DNA from: Streptomyces silvae
Lineage (GTDB): Bacteria > Actinomycetota > Actinomycetes > Streptomycetales > Streptomycetaceae
Length of the DNA stretch: 64,000 nucleotides
NCBI RefSeq assembly: GCF_016745505.1
Contig: NZ_JAERUC010000207.1
Location: 32,199-96,198 of the forward strand
Direction: 5' to 3'
Shown here in pieces: positions 1 through 10,734 of the stretch. Below the pieces are notes generated by a model, which ran no database searches, was not told the DNA's origin, and was given only the letters and a program-made list of their open reading frames with translations. How positions within the stretch are numbered: position 1 is the first letter of the stretch; each line of letters starts with the position of its first letter. Both the position numbers and the translations under genes were made by a program.

Positions 1-2424
1 TACGGGGTGCACACCACGAAGCCGATCGTCGCGGAGGAGCCCTGGCTGCCCCGCCCCAACGCGATGCCCCCGCAGCTGCACTACGCGGTCCCGTCGGCGC
101 TCGACAAGCACAGCAGGCTCACCGCGGGCCGCTGGCCCACCACGCACGGCGAGGTGACGGCCGGCACCCGTGAGGTGGAGGCCGCCGTCACCGAGGAGAC
201 CGCGGCGGAGCTGAGGATGAAGCCGGGCTCGACGGTCACGGTGCCCACCCAGAACGGGAAGCAGGTGACCGTCCGCATCACCGGCCTGGTCACCCCGCTG
301 CACCCGGAGAGCGGCTACTGGTCGGTGGACCCCCTCTACCGCGCCCCCTCGCTGACGCCGGACCCGGGCTCCCCGACGCCCGTCTTCTACTGGACGGCGA
401 CGCTGCTCCTGGCCTCCGACAGCGGGCCCGCGCTGCTGGACACCACGGGCGAGCCGGAGCTGTACTGGCGCCTCGCCCCGGACCCCTCCGGCCAGACCGC
501 GGCCGACGTCCCCGGGCTGCGGGACGCCGTCGCCTCGCTGGAGAACGGCCCCGAGCTGCTGAAGCTGCGCGCCGCCGTCGGGCCCAACACGACGCTGACC
601 ACGGACCTGGACGCGATCCTCGACTCCTACACGGCGATCCGTACGGCCATCGGCCCCGTGGTCACGGTCGCCGCCGTGGGCATCGGCGCGGTGGCGGCCG
701 TCGTCCTGCTGATGACGGGCGGGCTGATCGGCGCCCGCCGTCACCACGAGCTGGCCCTGCTGCGCTCGCGCGGCGGCTCGCTGCGGGGCATCGGCGGGCG
801 GCTGCTGGCCGAGACGGCGGTGGCCGTACTGCCGGCGGCGGCGCTCGGGCTGCTGCTGGCCGTCCTCCTCGTCGGCGAGGCCCGGTTCCTGCCCGCCCTG
901 GTGGGCGCCGCCGCCGTCGGGGTGCTCGTCTGCCTGGTGCTGCCGCTCCGTACGGCCCTGGGCCACCGCAGGCCGCTGCTGCACGGCGCCCGCGAGGACA
1001 TGGTGGACGCCAGGCCCTCCCGGCGCCGTACGGTGGCCGAACTGACCCTGCTGGTCCTGGCCGTCGGCGCGGTCGCGGCGCTGCGCCGCCGTGGCACGTC
1101 GACGGGCTCGGACGCGGATCTGCTGGTCAGCGCCGCCCCGGTGCTGGTGGGGCTGATCGCCGCGCTCGTCCTCGTACGCCTGTATCCGCTGCCGCTGCGG
1201 CTGGCGGCCCGCCCGGTGGCGCGGCTGCGCGGGGCGGTCGGCTTCCTGTCGTTGGCCCGCGCGGGGCGGGCCTCGTCCAGCGGCACGCTCCCCCTGCTGG
1301 CCCTGCTGATCGCGCTGACCACCGCCGCGTTCGGCGGCTCGGTGCTCGCGGGGGTCGCGGACGCCCGGGACGAGGCGGCGCTGCGGGCCGTCGGCGCGGA
1401 CGCCCGGATCAGCGCGGAGGGCGGGCTCTCCCCGCTCTCCGACGGCTTCGTGCGTCAGGTGCGGGCGGTGGACGGCGTCGAGGATGTCACCGCCGTACGC
1501 ATCGAGTACGGGACCCCGCTCGCCGCCGCCACGGACGTCAGGTCGGACACGAAGCGGGCGACCCTCATGGGCGTCGACCCCGAGGCGTACGCCCGGCTGG
1601 CGCGCGGCACCGGGCTGCCGGCCTTCCCGGCCGCCACGCTGGAGAAGGGGGCGGGGAAGGGCGAGGCGCTTCCCGCGATCGTCTCGCCCGCGCTCGCCGA
1701 GCGGCTCGGGAAGCGGCCGCACACCGTACGGTCGCAGGCGGGCGACATCGAGGTACGGGTCGCCGGGGTGCTGGCGCGTACCTCCGCGGTGAGCGGCTCG
1801 GAGTTCCTGATCGTCGATGCGAAGCGGCTCGCCCAGCCGGGTCCCACGACGCTGCTGGTCACCGGTTCCTCCCTCGACGGGGAGCAGTTGACGGCCGCCG
1901 CGCGCGAGGCGGGGCCGCAGTCCGAGGTGCGGCTGCGGTCGGCGGAGCGCGAGCGGTTCGTGGACACCCCGATGCAGTCGGGCGCCGAACGGATCTACGG
2001 GGCGGCCGTCGTGGCGGGCGCCGGATACGCACTGCTCGCCGTGCTCCTCTCCCTGTTGCAGACGGCCCCGGAGCGCGCCACGCTCCTGGCCCGGCTGCGG
2101 ACCATGGGGCTCACGACGCGGCAGGGGCGGCGGCTGCTCGCGTCCGAGGCGATGCCGCAGGCGCTGCTCGCCGCGTTCGGCGGGCTCCTCGTCGGCTGGG
2201 CGACCATCGCCCTGCTGGCACCGGGCGTCGATCTGGGCGCGCTGGCACTGGCCGGCGGCGACCCCTCGACGCCGTACACCATTTCGCTGCGGGCCGACCT
2301 CCGGTCGCTGGTGCTCCCCGCGGCCGGGGTGGTCGTCCTCGCCGCCGCCGTGGCGGGAGTGCAGGCGTGGTGGGCGAGCCGTCGTGGATCGATCAAGGAA
2401 CTCAGGGCAGGAGACACCCGGTGA
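1..2424 (+). CDS. FtsX-family ABC transporter permease, 5'-truncated by window edge
   Basis: The reading frame is open from base 1, so the true start lies upstream and at least one N-terminal membrane helix is missing. What remains (about 807 residues) has an extracytoplasmic MacB-type domain (about residues 1-200). Membrane helices follow at about 215-240, 265-290 and 295-315. A second bundle with another external domain comes next, and three helices close the protein, ending in a basic tail. This two-half FtsX layout, each half with a large external domain, is usual for actinobacterial lipoprotein or peptide exporters. It shares a GTGA overlap with the ATPase gene that follows, so the two form one transporter. 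The substrate is unknown. Confidence 0.85.
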   Translation, partial: YGVHTTKPIVAEEPWLPRPNAMPPQLHYAVPSALDKHSRLTAGRWPTTHGEVTAGTREVEAAVTEETAAELRMKPGSTVTVPTQNGKQVTVRITGLVTPLHPESGYWSVDPLYRAPSLTPDPGSPTPVFYWTATLLLASDSGPALLDTTGEPELYWRLAPDPSGQTAADVPGLRDAVASLENGPELLKLRAAVGPNTTLTTDLDAILDSYTAIRTAIGPVVTVAAVGIGAVAAVVLLMTGGLIGARRHHELALLRSRGGSLRGIGGRLLAETAVAVLPAAALGLLLAVLLVGEARFLPALVGAAAVGVLVCLVLPLRTALGHRRPLLHGAREDMVDARPSRRRTVAELTLLVLAVGAVAALRRRGTSTGSDADLLVSAAPVLVGLIAALVLVRLYPLPLRLAARPVARLRGAVGFLSLARAGRASSSGTLPLLALLIALTTAAFGGSVLAGVADARDEAALRAVGADARISAEGGLSPLSDGFVRQVRAVDGVEDVTAVRIEYGTPLAAATDVRSDTKRATLMGVDPEAYARLARGTGLPAFPAATLEKGAGKGEALPAIVSPALAERLGKRPHTVRSQAGDIEVRVAGVLARTSAVSGSEFLIVDAKRLAQPGPTTLLVTGSSLDGEQLTAAAREAGPQSEVRLRSAERERFVDTPMQSGAERIYGAAVVAGAGYALLAVLLSLLQTAPERATLLARLRTMGLTTRQGRRLLASEAMPQALLAAFGGLLVGWATIALLAPGVDLGALALAGGDPSTPYTISLRADLRSLVLPAAGVVVLAAAVAGVQAWWASRRGSIKELRAGDTR

Positions 2425-3377
2425 CATCGTCGACAGAGACCACCCTGGCGGAGCTGGAACAGCGGGCCGCGGCCCGTCGTGACCGGCCCTCGTACGGGCA
2501 TGACGCCCTGATCGCCTGCGACCGGCTGGTGCGCATCTTCTCCACGGACGGTGTGGAGGTGCAGGCGCTCCAGGGCCTCGATCTGCTGGTCACCGAGGGT
2601 GAGTTGATGGCACTGGTCGGCGCCTCGGGCAGCGGGAAGTCGACGCTGATGAACATCCTGGCGGGCCTGGACGTGCCCACGGCCGGGTCGGCGAAGGTGG
2701 CGGGCTGCGACCTGCTGGCGATGGGGCAGAAGGAGCGGCTGCGCTACCGCCGCGACGTCGTCGGCTTCGTCTGGCAGCAGACCTCCCGCAATCTGCTGTC
2801 GTACCTCACCGCCGTACAGAACATCACGCTCCCCATGCAGCTGCGCGGCGGCAGCCGCAACCGTGAACGGGCCGCGCGCGCCGAGTCGTTGCTGGAGATG
2901 CTGGACGTCGCGGACTGCCGTGACCGGCGCCCCGCGCAGATGTCGGGCGGGCAGCAGCAGCGGGTGGCGATCGCGGTGGCCCTGGCCAACAACCCGTCGG
3001 TGCTGCTGGCCGACGAGCCGACCGGTGAGCTGGACTCGGCGACCGGCGAGCAGGTGTTCGCGGCGTTCCGCCGGGCCAACGAGGAGCTCGGCACGACGAT
3101 CGTCATCGTCACCCATGACCAGGCGGTGGCGAGCGAGGTACGCCGCACGGTCGCGATCCGCGACGGCCGTACGTCCTCCGAGGTGCTGCGCACCACCGAG
3201 GTGGACGAGGCGACGGGGCAGGAGTCCCAGGTCGCCCGGGAGTACGCGATGCTCGACCGGGCGGGCCGGCTGCAGCTTCCGGCCGACTACACGGAGGCGC
3301 TGGGGATGGAGCACCGGGTGATGCTGGAGCTGGAGCAGGACCACATCGGGGTGTGGCCGGACGCGCCGAAGGAGTAG
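2421..3377 (+). CDS. ABC transporter ATP-binding protein (MacB/LolD type)
   Basis: A 318-residue ATPase that energises the preceding FtsX permease. The GTG start at 2421 overlaps the permease TGA by 4 bp, indicating translational coupling; an in-frame GTG further upstream lies inside the permease gene and is rejected. Visible motifs are Walker A GASGSGKST, the signature MSGGQQQRVA, Walker B with LLADEPTGELD and the switch His in IVTHD. Beyond the usual domain of about 230 residues is a tail of some 60 residues, ending near a GVWPDAPKE segment. I have seen such tails in actinobacterial members and know no function for them. It is convergent with the next gene across only 16 bp. Confidence 0.88.
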   Translation: MTSSTETTLAELEQRAAARRDRPSYGHDALIACDRLVRIFSTDGVEVQALQGLDLLVTEGELMALVGASGSGKSTLMNILAGLDVPTAGSAKVAGCDLLAMGQKERLRYRRDVVGFVWQQTSRNLLSYLTAVQNITLPMQLRGGSRNRERAARAESLLEMLDVADCRDRRPAQMSGGQQQRVAIAVALANNPSVLLADEPTGELDSATGEQVFAAFRRANEELGTTIVIVTHDQAVASEVRRTVAIRDGRTSSEVLRTTEVDEATGQESQVAREYAMLDRAGRLQLPADYTEALGMEHRVMLELEQDHIGVWPDAPKE

Positions 3378-3393
3378 CTTCTCCCGGCTCGGG

Positions 3394-4116
3394 TCAGGCG
3401 GTCCCGACCGTCACGGCGAGCGTGCCGAGCCCGCCGGAGCCCGCGCCGCGCAGGGCGATCGAGCCGAACGGGGTGCGCAGCCGCAGCCAGGCACCCGCGG
3501 TGAGCAGCGCGACGGGGAAGTCGGGTGCCGGGCGCAGGAAGCCGAGGGACTGGGCGGCATGGACGGCGCGCAGCGGGAGTTCGGTGTCCCCGACCGTCCG
3601 CGACCAGATGTCACGGCCGATCAGGTCGCGCTCCGCGCGCGTACGCCGCTCCTCGGGCAACGCCGCATCACGGGCCCGGAATTCGGCGACCGCCTCGGTG
3701 AGGCGGTCACGCAGGTCGACGGGGTCCGGCAGCCCCGGGCGCTCCTGCCAGCCGCCGCGCGGCGGCAGCATCCCGGCCCACGGCGGTCCGGTGACGGGCG
3801 CCGGCAGGGCGCTGACACCGGGCGCTTGGTCGGACCCGTCCGTGCCGGGCGCCTCGGCCCCGTCCGTGTCGAGCGCTTCGAGGAGTTCACCGGCGGAGAC
3901 CGTGACGTCGAAGTCGTGGACCCCGGAGAGGCGGACCGTGCGCACGGCGAGCACCTCGAACGACGGCGGCCTGCCGAAGACGGCCAGCGCACCGCCGCCC
4001 GCCTGGAGGCGGACGGCGGCGGCCCGGTCGTAGTGCAGCAGCCGGCCGAGGAAGGCGGCGAGATCCGCCGCCTCCCTCGCGTCGGCGAACCGCAGCGACC
4101 GCACGGGCACTGTCAT
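3394..4116 (-). CDS. hypothetical protein, 240 aa
   Basis: I do not recognise this family. The protein is soluble, with no signal peptide or membrane helix. The N-terminal 80 residues are compact and rich in Ala, Leu and Arg; an acidic and proline-rich stretch sits near residues 85-130; a basic amphipathic segment (DLIGRDIWSR) lies around residue 180. The ATG start overlaps the TGA of the upstream thioesterase gene (ATGA), so the two are probably co-translated downstream of ettA. No catalytic motif was visible. Confidence 0.7.
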   Translation of the reverse strand: MTVPVRSLRFADAREAADLAAFLGRLLHYDRAAAVRLQAGGGALAVFGRPPSFEVLAVRTVRLSGVHDFDVTVSAGELLEALDTDGAEAPGTDGSDQAPGVSALPAPVTGPPWAGMLPPRGGWQERPGLPDPVDLRDRLTEAVAEFRARDAALPEERRTRAERDLIGRDIWSRTVGDTELPLRAVHAAQSLGFLRPAPDFPVALLTAGAWLRLRTPFGSIALRGAGSGGLGTLAVTVGTA

Positions 4117-4535
4117 GCGACGGCAGGCTCCTGGTCGAGGTACTCCTGGAGGAAGAGCTTCTCCTCGGCGGTGATCCGCCGGGGCCGCTCCGCCGCCAGG
4201 TCGTAGGGCACGACGACCGTCGAGGCCCGTACGTACACCTGCTCGGGGTCCTTGACCTCGTAGGCGATCGTCAGCGACGCCGCGGTGATCTTCGTGACCC
4301 AGGACTCGATGGTCACCGGCGCGTGCCGGTGGACCAGCGGGCGCACGTAGTCGATCTCGTGCCGGGCCACGACGGACCCGCCCGCGAAGGACGGCGAACC
4401 GTCCCCCGGCGCCAGCCGGAACATGAAGTCGATGCGCGCCTCCTCCAGGTAGCGGAGGAAGACCACGTTGTTCACGTGGCCGAAGGCATCCATGTCCGAC
4501 CAGCGCAGCGGGCAGCTGTAGATATGACGGGCCAA
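4113..4535 (-). CDS. acyl-CoA thioesterase, 4HBT hotdog fold (YbgC-like)
   Basis: A 140-residue single-hotdog protein. The segment RWSDMDAFGHVNN, with its Asp and His-Val-Asn, is the active-site signature of 4-hydroxybenzoyl-CoA/YbgC-type thioesterases, followed by the helix FLRYLEEARIDFMF. These enzymes hydrolyse acyl-CoA thioesters in the cytoplasm; the acyl chain cannot be read from sequence. I chose the TTG at 4535, giving MARHIYSCPL, because it matches family length; upstream in-frame starts would read through ettA. It lies 5 bp after the ettA stop and overlaps the next gene, making an ettA-thioesterase-unknown operon. Confidence 0.85.
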   Translation of the reverse strand: MARHIYSCPLRWSDMDAFGHVNNVVFLRYLEEARIDFMFRLAPGDGSPSFAGGSVVARHEIDYVRPLVHRHAPVTIESWVTKITAASLTIAYEVKDPEQVYVRASTVVVPYDLAAERPRRITAEEKLFLQEYLDQEPAVA

Positions 4536-4540
4536 GTCGA

Positions 4541-6205
<1,665 letters not shown>

Positions 6206-6348
6206 GAGAAACCGTCCGGCAGCAATAGAGGTGTGGGCAGATACACCCATCTTGCCTGACGTCGGTACCCGGACGGAAACCAGTCCGGCCTCCGGTACGG
6301 GCCCGGCGCCCCCGACCGGGCCGTCCGGAGCGGCCCCGGGAACGCGAA

Positions 6349-6378
6349 CGGCCCGGTACGGAGGTCCGTACCGGGCCG
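6349..6378 (-). terminator. terminator hairpin after the thioester-domain protein
   Basis: A perfect 13-bp inverted repeat (arms 6349-6361 and 6366-6378) with an AGGT loop, about 65 bp past the stop of the gene ending at 6443. It lacks a T-run, as is common for Streptomyces terminators. It separates that gene from ettA. Confidence 0.75.
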
Positions 6379-6442
6379 CTCACCGGCGCATTCGCGCAGC
6401 GCCCGTGCTCAGTCGGTCACCGCGCGGCCACTCACCGCTCGG

Positions 6443-7975
6443 TCACTCGCCGCTGTCCTGCGGCTTCTTCCGGCGGAGCAGGAAGACCGCGCCGCCGCCG
6501 AGGACGACGAGGGCGATGGCGACACCCGCGATGACCGGGGTGGCGCTGGAGCCGCCGGTCTCGGCGAGGTCACCCTCGGCACCGGTGGAGCTGGTGCCGG
6601 TGCTGGCGGGCACCGGCTCGGTGCCGGTCTGGGTCGTGATGTCGTCACCCGGGACGGGGGTGCCGGCGGTCCGGCAGTCCAGGACGCCCTTGAAGTTCTT
6701 GCTGAAGCCGCCGGGGCCGGTGATCGTGAAGTCGTACGCCTGGTCCTCGGCGACCGGGATCGTCACCGTGCGGGTCTCGCCCGCCGCGATGGTGTGCTCG
6801 GTGCCGGCCAGCTCGAAGGTGAACGCCTCGTCGCCCTTGTTGCTCGCCGTGATGTCCACGCCGCCCTTGGCGCAGTTCTTCTGCGCGGTGAGCGCGGGGA
6901 CCGCGCCCTTCTCCGCCCAGGTCGCGGTCGCCGTCGCGGTGACCGTGGACTCGCTGGACCCGGCGAGGATCATGGTCTGGCTCTTGGTCAGCCCGGCGAA
7001 GACCCGGCCGACCGGCACGGACGTGGTGGCCTGGACCGTCAGCGAGGCGGAGCCGTCCGCGGCATCCTCGGGGATGTCGAAGTAGAGGCCGGTGCCGTCG
7101 GCCGCCTCGATGACGGGCTTGCCGTCCTTGTCGGTGACCTTGACCCCGCCGGCGGCGGCGTCGGCGGGCGGGGTCACCGAGACCTGGCCCGCGTCGGTGT
7201 GCACGGTGACCGGGCCGACCCGCTCACCGGCCTTGCCGGAGACCGCGGCGGGCTCCAGCGAGACGGACGCCTTGGGCTCCGCGACGCTCTCGGCCGTCTT
7301 CTCCAGCCAGTCGGCCAGCTTCTCCGCGTGCTCGTCCTTGGCCTCGACATCGGCCTTGTCCGAGAAGCGCCAGATCGCGACCTGGGTGCCCGCCGCCGCC
7401 GTCTTCGCGGTGAGCGGCCCGGAGCCCGCCTCACCGGCGAGCTCGGCGAGGTCGTCGACCTGCGGGTAGGAGTGCTGCAGGATCCAGCGGATCTTGCCGG
7501 CGTTCTCGTTGGCGCCGAGCGAGGTCTGGTCCCAGGGGGTCTCCAGGTACTTCGCCCGGTCCTGGGTGGGGTTGTGGATGTCGATGCAGTACGTCTTCAG
7601 CTGGCCGCCGCCCTCGACGCCCAGCTCGAACAGCCCGGCGGGCAGCTCCTGCGTCGTGGCGGGCTTGCCGTCCTCACCACCGGTACGCAGGACGGCGCTG
7701 TCGTAGGTCTTCAGCCCGTCCAGCACGGCGGTCGCCCCGCCCTGGTGCTGACCCGTCTCGTCCGCCGTCGCCGCCGTCGCACCGACGAGGGTTCCCGCGG
7801 CGACGAGCCCGCCGACCAGGACCGAGGCGGCCGCCCTGACGAGACCGCGGCCCCTGCCGGCGCCGCCGGCAGGCCCCTGGCCGTGCCGCTTACTCCTGCT
7901 CCCGCTCCGGTTCCCTAGGAAACCCTCCGTCGCCGCCGTCGACGACGAAGTGGATGCTGAAGACACAGAAAACAC
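6443..7975 (-). CDS. Cys-Gln thioester-forming (TQXA) cell-wall-anchored surface protein
   Basis: A 510-residue secreted protein. The long basic N-terminus leads to a signal peptide core near residues 46-72. A thioester domain follows: Cys130 in KTYCIDIH and Gln198 in GTQVAIW fit the Cys-Gln pair that makes an internal thioester in TQXA-family proteins. Middle domains look beta-rich. The C-terminus has an LAETG sorting motif (470-474), a hydrophobic helix and RRKK, the signal for class E sortase. Thioester domains in Gram-positive adhesins bond covalently to host or surface amines; the target here is unknown. The GTG at 7975 is preceded by GGAGGGG at good spacing. It is transcribed alone and ends in a strong hairpin. 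Confidence 0.88.
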   Translation of the reverse strand: MFSVSSASTSSSTAATEGFLGNRSGSRSKRHGQGPAGGAGRGRGLVRAAASVLVGGLVAAGTLVGATAATADETGQHQGGATAVLDGLKTYDSAVLRTGGEDGKPATTQELPAGLFELGVEGGGQLKTYCIDIHNPTQDRAKYLETPWDQTSLGANENAGKIRWILQHSYPQVDDLAELAGEAGSGPLTAKTAAAGTQVAIWRFSDKADVEAKDEHAEKLADWLEKTAESVAEPKASVSLEPAAVSGKAGERVGPVTVHTDAGQVSVTPPADAAAGGVKVTDKDGKPVIEAADGTGLYFDIPEDAADGSASLTVQATTSVPVGRVFAGLTKSQTMILAGSSESTVTATATATWAEKGAVPALTAQKNCAKGGVDITASNKGDEAFTFELAGTEHTIAAGETRTVTIPVAEDQAYDFTITGPGGFSKNFKGVLDCRTAGTPVPGDDITTQTGTEPVPASTGTSSTGAEGDLAETGGSSATPVIAGVAIALVVLGGGAVFLLRRKKPQDSGE

Positions 7976-8163
7976 AGAATTCCCCTCCGGGCGAGACCTT
8001 CACGCTTGATGCGCGTGTGGGAGGTGTCTCGCCAGCAAACTCAAGTGCCGCATGAGTACGGGGGAATCGTATGGAGCGAGCGAAGGGGATTCCCCCGTCA
8101 TGCCATCAGATAAGCATTCCGACTCGTAATCGTTACAGCCCTGTTCGGCGCGCCCCCTCCTCT

Positions 8164-8589
8164 TCAGGACACCGATGCCATTTCCGTGGCCGGTTTCTGA
8201 CGATGCGTAGGCGCGGTCAAGGTGGGATCGGCTCTGACCACCCGCCGGAACGCCGCCGTTCCCCTGGTCAGGTCGTGTCCCACCGCCACGGCCTCGACGT
8301 CCACGGAGGTCTTCCACACCCCGTCCCGCTCCTCCTCGCGCACTTTCAGACGGCCGTGCACGACGAGCGGCTCCCCCACCGAGACCGAACCGGCGAGATT
8401 CGTCGCAAGGGTCCGCCGTGCCCACACCGTGTAGAAACTGGTGCGGCCGTCCGCCCAGATCTGCTGCTCCCGGTCCCATCGCCGGGGCGTCACCGCCATA
8501 CGGAATCTCGCCGTCGGCCCGGTCGCCGCGTCCCGGAAGTCCACTGCGGTCGCGGCGTTTCCCACCAGCGTCACCAAGGTCTCGTTCAT
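8164..8589 (-). CDS. ssbB: single-stranded DNA-binding protein, SsbB type
   Basis: A 141-residue OB-fold SSB starting MNETLVTLVGN, with the conserved F(R)MAVTPRRWD and WADGRTSFYTVWARR strands. It ends near residue 141 without the Gly/Pro-rich linker and acidic DDDIPF tip of housekeeping SSB, so it cannot dock partner proteins in the standard way. This is the form of Streptomyces SsbB, which works in chromosome segregation during sporulation. Its position just downstream of the dynA-dynB pair supports that. The ATG is preceded by GGGGGGAC. The 126-bp gap to dynB carries short tandem repeats, so it may have its own promoter. Confidence 0.85.
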   Translation of the reverse strand: MNETLVTLVGNAATAVDFRDAATGPTARFRMAVTPRRWDREQQIWADGRTSFYTVWARRTLATNLAGSVSVGEPLVVHGRLKVREEERDGVWKTSVDVEAVAVGHDLTRGTAAFRRVVRADPTLTAPTHRQKPATEMASVS

Positions 8590-8624
8590 TTTTACGTCCC
8601 CCCGATTCCTGCGTCTGTCCGTGC

Positions 8625-8656
8625 GTCCGGCTGGACGTCCGTCCGGCTGTACGTCC
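8625..8656. repeat. 16-bp tandem repeat in the ssbB leader
   Basis: Two copies of GTCCGGCTGKACGTCC (8625-8640 and 8641-8656, one mismatch), followed by a partial third beginning GTCCG. They lie 36-67 bp upstream of the ssbB start, within its probable leader. Confidence 0.7.
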
Positions 8657-8715
8657 GTCCGATCCGCTGCACACCATGCTGGACCGGAACCAGGAATCCC
8701 GTGGGGGCCTGTGGA

Positions 8716-10734
8716 TTACCCGCCGGTTGTGGACAACTCCGTCACCGCCACGTACCGCTCCCGCACCTCGCGGTAGCGCGCCAGCTCCGCGGCGACGGGG
8801 TCGAGGACCCTGACCCTGCCGCACCCGGCGGCGGCCTCGCGGAGCCTCCGTTCCGCCTCCTGCCCGTACCGGCGGGCGGGTCCCCGCGCCGCGGCCGCGC
8901 AGGACCACTCGACGAGCGGCCCGCCGACCACACCGGCCAGCATGAGCAGGGCCGGGGTGAGCAGGCCCGGTTCGAGTACGCCGATGATCTGGCCGAGCAG
9001 CCACAGGCCGCCGAAGATCTGGAGCAGCGTCATCGAGGCCTGCGCGAGCACGGCCGCGGGCCACCACGCCGGGCGCGGCGGCCTGGACCCACGGCCGCCC
9101 GGGGTCCCGCCGGCGGGCGTGGACGTCCTGCCCGGGGAGCCCGATCCACGCCGGCCCGCACCCGTCGCCGTACCGACGCCGCCCGAACCCTTCGCATCCG
9201 GACCCTGTGCGCCCTCGTCCTCGGATCCCCGTGCGCCCCGGCCCTTACCCCCGGGGCCGACCCGGGCGGATCCCGTGTCCGCGTTGCTGCCGCGCCCCCG
9301 GCCACCGGCGCCCGCCTGCGCGTTCCGCGACAGCTCGTCCAGCGCCTCGGGGAGCCCCTTCGCCCCGTTCACGGCCGTCTCACGCACCGCCTGCGCCCAT
9401 GGCGCGGGCAGCCCGTCCACCGCGTCGTCCGCCAGCTTCCGTACGGCCTGCTCCACCCGCTGCCGGGCGGTGAGCTCCTCCTCGGGCGGTGCGAGCACCT
9501 GCGCCATCAGGTCGAGGCCGCCGCCCAGCTGCCGGGTGGACTCGTACCAGCGCCACAGCCGCAGCCAGGGCGTCCCGCAGGCCCGCCCGGCGTTCCTGCG
9601 CCACTCGCGCTCCGCCGCCTGTCCGGCCGCCGCCGCGCCCACGGCTTCCGCGAGCCGGTCCGTGAACTGCTCGCGGGCCCGCTCGCCGAGCCCCGGCCGC
9701 CCCTCGGCGACGTACACCGGACGGAGCCGCGCCGCGGCCGCGTCCACGTCGGCCGAGAGCCTGCGCGCCGCCGCCGTACGGTCCTGGACGAACGTGCCGA
9801 GCACCTCGCGCAGATCGCCCACCCCGGCCCCGGTGAGCGCGGACAGGGACATGACGGTGGCGCCGGGCTCCCCGTGCTCCCCCACCGCCATGCCGTCCTC
9901 GTCGAGCAGCCTGCGCAGGTCGTCGAGGACCAGGTCGGCGGCCTCCGCGGAGAGCCGGTCGATCTGGTTGAGCACGACGAAGGAGATCTCGGCGTGCCCG
10001 GCGAGCGGCCGCAGATAGCGTTCGTGGAGGGCCGCGTCGGCGTACTTCTCCGGGTCGACGACCCAGATCACGGCGTCGACCAGGGCCAGCACCCGGTCCA
10101 CCTGCTCCCGGTGGCCGGTCGCCGCCGAGTCGTGGTCGGGCAGGTCCACCAGGACGAGCCCCTGGAGGGCCTCGTCGGTGGCCGTGCCGCCCTGCACGGG
10201 CCTGCGCCGGAGCCGGCCGGGGATGGCCAGCCGGTCGAGCAGTCCGGCGGCGCCGTCGGTCCAGCTGCAGGCGATCGGGGCCGAGGTGGTCGGCCTGCGC
10301 AGCCCGGTGTCGGAGATCTGGACGCCCGCGAGCGCGTTGAAGAGGGTGGACTTCCCGCTGCCGGTGGCGCCCGCGATGGCGACGACCGTGTGCCGGGAGG
10401 AGAGCCGCTGACGGGCCGACGCCTCGTCGAGCACCCGGCCCGCCTCGGCGAGGGTGTCCCCGTCGAGCCGGGCGCGGGAGAGCCCGACCAGTTCGCGCAG
10501 CGCGTCCAGCCGCGGCCGCAGGGGGCTGCCGGGCAGTCCGTACGCCTCGACCTGGGGCCCCGGTTCGTCCTCCTGCGGGGTCCGTGCGGCCTCCGCGTCC
10601 TCCTGGGCGGCCTCGGCGGCGCGGCGCGCGATGAGCCCGTCGTCCCAGCGCCGTCCGTCGTCCCCCGGGGCGTCCTTGGCGCCTTCGGGCTCTCCCTGCC
10701 CGTGGTCCCGGCCCTGGTCAGTGACGGCAGTCAT
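8716..10734 (-). CDS. dynB: dynamin-like GTPase with C-terminal membrane anchor (DynB type)
   Basis: A 672-residue protein. An acidic N-terminus precedes a GTPase domain at about residues 110-300: P-loop GATGSGKST, switch Thr in RRPTTSAP, DLPDHDS as G3, and NQID as G4. A helical middle region follows, then a low-complexity Gly/Arg/Ser linker (about 490-570), then two hydrophobic helices (about 575-630) and a basic tail. In Streptomyces two dynamin-like proteins, DynA and DynB, stabilise FtsZ ladders at sporulation septa, and the membrane-inserted one is DynB; this layout fits. The ATG overlaps the dynA TGA by 4 bp. The assignment rests on architecture and synteny; generic annotation would be YfjP-family GTPase. 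Confidence 0.8.
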   Translation of the reverse strand: MTAVTDQGRDHGQGEPEGAKDAPGDDGRRWDDGLIARRAAEAAQEDAEAARTPQEDEPGPQVEAYGLPGSPLRPRLDALRELVGLSRARLDGDTLAEAGRVLDEASARQRLSSRHTVVAIAGATGSGKSTLFNALAGVQISDTGLRRPTTSAPIACSWTDGAAGLLDRLAIPGRLRRRPVQGGTATDEALQGLVLVDLPDHDSAATGHREQVDRVLALVDAVIWVVDPEKYADAALHERYLRPLAGHAEISFVVLNQIDRLSAEAADLVLDDLRRLLDEDGMAVGEHGEPGATVMSLSALTGAGVGDLREVLGTFVQDRTAAARRLSADVDAAAARLRPVYVAEGRPGLGERAREQFTDRLAEAVGAAAAGQAAEREWRRNAGRACGTPWLRLWRWYESTRQLGGGLDLMAQVLAPPEEELTARQRVEQAVRKLADDAVDGLPAPWAQAVRETAVNGAKGLPEALDELSRNAQAGAGGRGRGSNADTGSARVGPGGKGRGARGSEDEGAQGPDAKGSGGVGTATGAGRRGSGSPGRTSTPAGGTPGGRGSRPPRPAWWPAAVLAQASMTLLQIFGGLWLLGQIIGVLEPGLLTPALLMLAGVVGGPLVEWSCAAAARGPARRYGQEAERRLREAAAGCGRVRVLDPVAAELARYREVRERYVAVTELSTTGG

